DNA of 10,480 nt from an uncultured Opitutales bacterium (GTDB lineage: Bacteria; Verrucomicrobiota; Verrucomicrobiia; Opitutales; Intestinicryptomonadaceae): positions 1-10,480 of the forward strand of contig URJJ01000058.1 of assembly GCA_900548185.1 (NCBI GenBank), in the 5' to 3' direction. The notes beneath the pieces are model-generated. The model saw nothing but the letters and a program-made list of their open reading frames with translations. It was not told the origin of the DNA and did no database searches. The stretch's first letter is position 1, and every line of letters starts with the position of its first letter. The position numbers and the translations under genes were made by a program. Positions 7,097 to 10,480 of the stretch are shown here, one piece after another.

Positions 7097-8284
7097 TTAC
7101 TTGGTTACTATTTTTACTATTTTCTGGGCCGCGTCGTCGAGCGAGTCGGCCGCCACGAGGTCTATGCCGCTTTCGGAGAGGATTTTCTTGCCCTCGTCCA
7201 CGTTTGTGCCCTCAAGCCTTACCACGAGCGGTATGGAGAGGCCGCCGACGTTTTTCACCGCGGCCACAACGCCCGCCGCAATGATGTCGCAGCGCATGAT
7301 GCCGCCGAAAATGTTGACGAGTATGCCCTTGGTGCCCTCGTCGGCGAGGAGGATTTTGAAGGCCGCAGTGATTGCCTCCTCAGTAGCGCCGCCGCCTACG
7401 TCGAGGAAGTTCGCGGGGTTGCCGCCGTAGTACTTTATGATGTCCATCGTGGCCATCGCGAGGCCCGCGCCGTTTACCATGCAGGCGATGTTGCCGTCGA
7501 GCTTTATGTAGTTCAAGCCGTACTTGGACGCCTCGATTTCGAGCGGGTTTTCCTCGTTGAAGTCGCGGAGGGCGGCAATGTCGGGATGGCGGAACACGGC
7601 GTTGTCGTCAAACGACACCTTGGCGTCGAGGGCCATTATTTTGCCGTCCTTTGTCAGTACGAGGGGGTTGACCTCGACCATGGAGCAGTCCTTGGAGGCG
7701 TAGAGCTTGTAGAGGCCCTTCATGAGGGCGGAGAACTGCTTCATCAGCTCCTTTTCCCCGAAGCCGAGGAAGTAGCCGAGCTCGCGGACCTGGTAGGGCT
7801 GGATGCCGGTTTCGGGGTTGATTGCGACCTTGAAAATCCTGTCGGGCGTCTCTTCGGCGACCTTTTCGATGTCCATGCCGCCCTCGGTGGAGGCTATCAC
7901 CATGTCCTTGCCGCTGCCGCGGTCCATGAGGATGGCGAGATAATATTCCTTTTCAATGGGGCACGCCTCCGTGAAATATATCGTGCGCACTTCCTTGCCG
8001 GCCTCTCCGGTCTGCTTGGTGATGAGGACGTTGCCGAACATCTTTCCGGCGCACGCGGCGGCGTCGGCGCGCTTTTCCAGATGGACGCCGCCCTTGTAGC
8101 CGTCGGCGAAAACGCCCTTGCCGCGCCCGCCGGCGTGTATCTGGCTCTTTACGACGATTACGTCGCCTTCAATCGACGCGATGGCCGAGTCAAATTCGGA
8201 GGGATCCTTCGCCGCCGCGCCCTTGGGGATGGCCACGCCGAAGTTTGCAAACAGTTCTTTTGCCTGGTATTCGTGAATGTTCAT
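7097..8284 (-). CDS. sucC: ADP-forming succinyl-CoA synthetase subunit beta
   Basis: This is the beta subunit of succinyl-CoA synthetase, which carries the nucleotide site and part of the succinate site and pairs with SucD. It has 395 residues (E. coli 388). The start MNIHEYQAKELFANFGV is the family signature. The ATP-grasp region includes K46 and GGRGKG (52-57), and EVNPLV (204-209) with D220 supplies the expected metal ligands E204, N206 and D220. The C-terminal domain contains NGAGLAMATMD (271-281), GGGATEE (297-303) and NIFGGIMRCD (324-333). ADP rather than GDP use is a family default and not proved by the sequence. No Shine-Dalgarno sequence precedes the ATG; the upstream leader is structured and GC-rich. 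It is the first gene of the sucCD operon. Confidence 0.97.
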   Translation of the reverse strand: MNIHEYQAKELFANFGVAIPKGAAAKDPSEFDSAIASIEGDVIVVKSQIHAGGRGKGVFADGYKGGVHLEKRADAAACAGKMFGNVLITKQTGEAGKEVRTIYFTEACPIEKEYYLAILMDRGSGKDMVIASTEGGMDIEKVAEETPDRIFKVAINPETGIQPYQVRELGYFLGFGEKELMKQFSALMKGLYKLYASKDCSMVEVNPLVLTKDGKIMALDAKVSFDDNAVFRHPDIAALRDFNEENPLEIEASKYGLNYIKLDGNIACMVNGAGLAMATMDIIKYYGGNPANFLDVGGGATEEAITAAFKILLADEGTKGILVNIFGGIMRCDIIAAGVVAAVKNVGGLSIPLVVRLEGTNVDEGKKILSESGIDLVAADSLDDAAQKIVKIVTK

Positions 8285-8959
8285 AAGAGTGAATTTAAAC
8301 TTTTAAAAAGATGGACACGCCCAGCTTCGAAATTTCGGAAAGGCCCCTGGGGCGGAATACGCCACTCCGCGCAAAAGGCCGGGAGGGGTGGAAACCGGAG
8401 GGATGGTGCGTCGGCTCAAAACACGCTCACACGTGTGAGTCAGCTCTTTGGGAAATTTGCGCCCGCACGTTGCGCGACCACATAACTGTATCCGCACCCT
8501 AGACCACAATTTGGCGATTTCAATGAAATTCGTTCCAAAAGTCCATTTTTTCAAATATTTTGACAATTTTGTAACAATTCCCCGAGACCTCAAACGTGTG
8601 TTTTGTCCTGTAAAACAAAAATACCAAAGCCCCCGCCGCCGCACCGCCGCTGGCCCGGCAAAGCGGCGCATGCACAAACCCCGCAAAACCACCGCAGCGC
8701 CTGATTCGGATTCGGCCGGGCGGGGAGGCAAAAAAACGGCGGCGCCATGCAATAAATCCCTGCGCCACATGTCATATGGGGCATGGCAGCATTGAAAATA
8801 CCCCTTCCAGAACATCCCCTAACCGCCGCCCCACCCCACGCACGCAGCGCCGGGGCATTCCACGCACCCTGCGGCAGAACGCCCGCCCCCGGACGAAAAT
8901 CCGCCACGCGCCATTCCGCGTCCGGAGCCCAAAATATCGAACCCCTTAAAACCTCGCGC
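8285..8959. other. intergenic region upstream of sucC, with AT-rich patch
   Basis: About 675 bases separate sucC (-) from the possible secreted-protein gene (+). The part next to sucC (8320-8400) is GC-rich with small stems such as GCCCC-T-GGGGC (8343-8353) and GCGGA/TCCGC. A 14-bp palindrome lies at 8426-8439. Bases 8508-8585 are markedly AT-rich and include TTGACA (8560-8565), but no -10 box at the right distance on the + strand; this patch is the likeliest place for the sucC promoter. From 8620 to 8959 the DNA is GC-rich and open in several frames without a recognisable product. Confidence 0.45.
8426..8439. promoter_or_regulatory. 14-bp perfect palindrome upstream of sucC, possible operator
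   Basis: CTCACACGTGTGAG is a perfect palindrome located 142 bases upstream of the sucC start and downstream of the AT-rich patch where a promoter might lie. It could be bound by a dimeric regulator of sucCD. This is inferred from symmetry and position only; no second copy is in the window. Confidence 0.35.
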
Positions 8960-9550
8960 ATGCAAAAGGCGGAAGCGGCGGGATTTGCCCGGCGCCTTGC
9001 CTCAATTCTTGCCCTGGCGGTCATCCCCGCGCCCGCCTTCAGTGCGACGGCCGAAGCCCGGACGGACGCGGAAGAAACGCCCTTAAATGGAACGCGCAAA
9101 ATGCCGGAATCCCACCGCCTCGCGGGCGCCGAATCGGCAAGCCTCCGGGACCGCGCCGGGTTCCGGGATGCATACCGTCCGAATGCGCCCGGCGCAGGGA
9201 GTCCGCCCCGCCGCCCTGTCGCAAAAGCCCCCGCCACAGTACCGTGCCCGATATGCTCGCGCGAAAGCCGCAGCGCAGTCTTTATCCCTGAAACGCCGGG
9301 CAGGGGGCAGGCCCGCTTCACGCGCTACCCGGTCGCGCATGCGGGGCGCACACTCGCCCCGGAAATTTCCATACAGAGTGCTGAAGAGGCCTTCCGCGAA
9401 CTCATGGCCCCGCCCAACCCCATGACGGAATCAGGCGGCATATTCGACGCACCCGACCGCTCCATGGAGGCAGACGGCGGCGAATATATAATAATGATAC
9501 GCCGGGACCTCGCGGAGCCGATTTTCCTGAAAAGCGTGCGGGGAAGTTAA
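8960..9550 (+). CDS. putative secreted protein of unknown function
   Basis: I do not recognise this 196-residue product. From the ATG at 8960 it begins with a plausible signal peptide: basic n-region to RR (11-12), hydrophobic core LASILALAVIPAPAFSA and cleavage near A29. The middle (35-95) is Pro-, Arg- and Ala-rich and probably disordered. A single CPIC (96-99) is the only CxxC motif. The C-terminal part (133-196) looks more folded, with SIQSAEEAFRELM and EYIIMIRRDLAEPIFL. The frame is open upstream to an ATG at 8783, but those codons look unlike the rest and would hide the signal peptide. No ribosome-binding site is seen. It ends 38 bases before fabG on the same strand. A competing - strand frame (8590-9321) has no recognisable product. 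A spurious frame in GC-rich DNA remains possible. Confidence 0.5.
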   Translation: MQKAEAAGFARRLASILALAVIPAPAFSATAEARTDAEETPLNGTRKMPESHRLAGAESASLRDRAGFRDAYRPNAPGAGSPPRRPVAKAPATVPCPICSRESRSAVFIPETPGRGQARFTRYPVAHAGRTLAPEISIQSAEEAFRELMAPPNPMTESGGIFDAPDRSMEADGGEYIIMIRRDLAEPIFLKSVRGS

Positions 9551-9553
9551 ATC

Positions 9554-9581
9554 TTGCAAAAGCCGCGCGCATAAAAATACT
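9554..9581 (+). promoter_or_regulatory. weak promoter candidate for fabG
   Basis: TTGCAA (9554-9559) and AATACT (9576-9581) are 16 bases apart, each matching 4 of 6 consensus bases. If used, transcription would start at or next to the fabG ATG (9589), giving an almost leaderless message, which would fit the absence of a ribosome-binding site. The evidence is consensus only. Confidence 0.22.
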
Positions 9582-9588
9582 GCGCATA

Positions 9589-10335
9589 ATGAACCTGACT
9601 TTCGACAATCGCGTCGCGTTCGTAAGCGGCGCAGGGCGCGGCATAGGCCGCGAAATCGCAATCCAGCTCGCCCAGGCGGGCTGCAAGGTAGTTTGCGCGA
9701 GCAAAAACCCGTCCTCGTGCGGAGCGGTCGCCGACGAAATAAAGGCGGCGGGCCTGGCGGCGGAAGCCTGCGCGCTCGACGTTTCAAACCCGGCGGAAGT
9801 CAAGGCCGCAGCCGGCGAAATCCTCCAAAAGCACGGGCGCATGGATATAATCGTAAACAACGCCGGCATCACGCGCGACAACCTCATGCTGCGCATGTCG
9901 GACGAGGAATGGAACGACGTGGTATCCACAAACCTCTCCTCCGCATTCTACGTCGTGCGCAACTTCGCAAAGGCGATGATAGGCGGACGCTGGGGCAGAA
10001 TCGTGAATATTTCGTCGGTCTCGGGCCTCATGGGCAATACGGGGCAGGCCAATTATTCGGCGGCTAAGGCGGGGCTCATAGGGTACACGAAAACGCTGGC
10101 GAGGGAGCTGGCATCGAGGAATATCACGGCAAACGCGATTGCGCCGGGATTTATTGAGACGGACATGATGGCAAAGCTGCCGGAAGCGCTGTTGGAGAAG
10201 GCAAAGGAAATAATTCCGCTTAAAAGGTTTGGAGCGCCGAAGGACATTGCGGGGATATGCACGTATTTGTGCTCGGAGGAAGGCGGCTACATAACAGGGC
10301 AGGTAATTTCAGTAAACGGCGGCATGTCCATGTAG
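9589..10335 (+). CDS. fabG: 3-oxoacyl-[acyl-carrier-protein] reductase, SDR family
   Basis: FabG performs the first reduction of the fatty-acid elongation cycle, converting 3-oxoacyl-ACP to 3-hydroxyacyl-ACP with NADPH in the cytoplasm. The 248-residue length is typical. The Rossmann nucleotide motif is SGAGRGIG (13-20), followed by LDV (63-65) and NNAG (90-93). The catalytic set is N115, S143, Y156 and K160, with the usual YxxxK spacing. NAIAPGFIETDM (182-193) and the C-terminal SVNGGMSM are characteristic of FabG. The first residue of the glycine motif is Ser instead of the common Thr, a mild change. Other fab genes and acpP are absent from the window, so a related SDR reductase is possible, but the match to FabG is close. 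No ribosome-binding site is visible. The stop codon lies inside the left arm of a long inverted repeat. Confidence 0.93.
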   Translation: MNLTFDNRVAFVSGAGRGIGREIAIQLAQAGCKVVCASKNPSSCGAVADEIKAAGLAAEACALDVSNPAEVKAAAGEILQKHGRMDIIVNNAGITRDNLMLRMSDEEWNDVVSTNLSSAFYVVRNFAKAMIGGRWGRIVNISSVSGLMGNTGQANYSAAKAGLIGYTKTLARELASRNITANAIAPGFIETDMMAKLPEALLEKAKEIIPLKRFGAPKDIAGICTYLCSEEGGYITGQVISVNGGMSM

Positions 10336-10458
10336 GGCGCGCAAGGGGCACATTGCTCCGGGATCAAAAAAGCCGGAAACGCTTACGTATGTGAATACGC
10401 TGCGCGCTTCCGGCTTTTTTGCTGTCCTTACACTGCACCCCTTGCGCGCCCTGCATGG
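10328..10458. repeat. 21-bp inverted repeat enclosing the fabG terminator
   Basis: Bases 10328-10348 pair with 10438-10458 at 20 of 21 positions. The odd one (T10333 against G10453) would still pair as G-U in RNA. The left arm includes the last Met codon and the stop of fabG. The arms contain GGCGCGCAAGGGG and its complement. Between them lies the terminator hairpin. The outer arms would form an unusually long 3' stem or the ends of a small inserted element; no flanking target duplication is visible. Confidence 0.7.
10366..10420 (+). terminator. intrinsic terminator after fabG
   Basis: Arms AAAAAAGCCGGAA (10366-10378) and TTCCGGCTTTTTT (10408-10420) pair perfectly and end in six T. Within the loop a further stem CGTAT/ATACG (10386-10390 and 10395-10399) closes a GTGA tetraloop. 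It starts 31 bases after the fabG stop and is symmetrical enough to act in both directions, so it could also serve a - strand gene beyond the window. Confidence 0.88.
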
Positions 10459-10480
10459 CACAATTCCAACATGACGGGGT

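Noticed and set aside
6141..7430. Long + strand open frame of 429 codons
   Set aside because: It lies antisense to sucD and part of sucC, which are unmistakable. Long antisense frames are common in GC-rich genes, and the product resembles no family.
7586..8485. + strand open frame of 299 codons
   Set aside because: It is antisense to sucC and extends into its leader; its His-, Val- and Gly-rich composition is that of a mirror frame.
8559..8590. Perfect TTGACA box as a + strand promoter
   Set aside because: No -10-like hexamer lies 16-18 bases downstream (the sequence there is around CCCGAGACC), so the box is probably chance in AT-rich DNA.
8590..9321. - strand open frame of 243 codons opposite the putative secreted protein
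   Set aside because: It has no signal peptide, no recognisable motif and unusual Cys/Trp/Arg richness. The + strand frame has a better case, though neither is certain.
1..10480. Mobile element, prophage, defence system or toxin-antitoxin pair
   Set aside because: No transposase, integrase, nuclease, reverse transcriptase, toxin-like small gene pair or att-like duplication was seen on either strand.

Overview
This is about 10.5 kb of GC-rich DNA from a Gram-negative bacterium, most likely a member of the Verrucomicrobiota (Opitutae-like). That placement is an inference. It rests on a secreted protein with a PEP-CTERM sorting tail, a large exported right-handed beta-helix protein of the GH141-like kind, a HolA sequence resembling remembered opitutal delta subunits, and frequent ATA and GCG/CGC codons. 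No search was run. The window mixes housekeeping genes with exported proteins. There is no sign of phage, transposase, CRISPR or an obvious defence cluster.

Layout. Positions 1-380 hold two tandem copies of a 190-bp non-coding repeat rich in hairpins, which may continue to the left of the window. A holA gene (DNA polymerase III delta subunit, + strand) follows. Converging on it from the - strand is a gene for an 855-residue secreted beta-helix protein with a C-terminal beta-sandwich. A 225-bp divergent intergenic region separates that gene from a + strand gene for a PEP-CTERM surface protein, which ends at a strong terminator. About 0.8 kb without a convincing gene comes next. Then comes the - strand operon sucC-sucD (succinyl-CoA synthetase beta and alpha), with a terminator beyond sucD. 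A further 0.7 kb upstream of sucC has no convincing gene but contains an AT-rich patch and a 14-bp palindrome. The window closes with a possible small secreted protein of unknown function (+), then fabG (+) and a strong terminator nested inside a long inverted repeat.

How the parts fit. sucC and sucD are co-transcribed and encode one TCA-cycle enzyme. The beta-helix and PEP-CTERM genes are divergent and both encode exported proteins, so shared control is possible but unproven. holA and fabG stand alone here. The least explained parts are the 190-bp tandem repeat, whose substitutions fall largely outside its hairpin stems, and the 21-bp inverted repeat wrapped around the fabG terminator. I did not find a convincing new multi-gene system.
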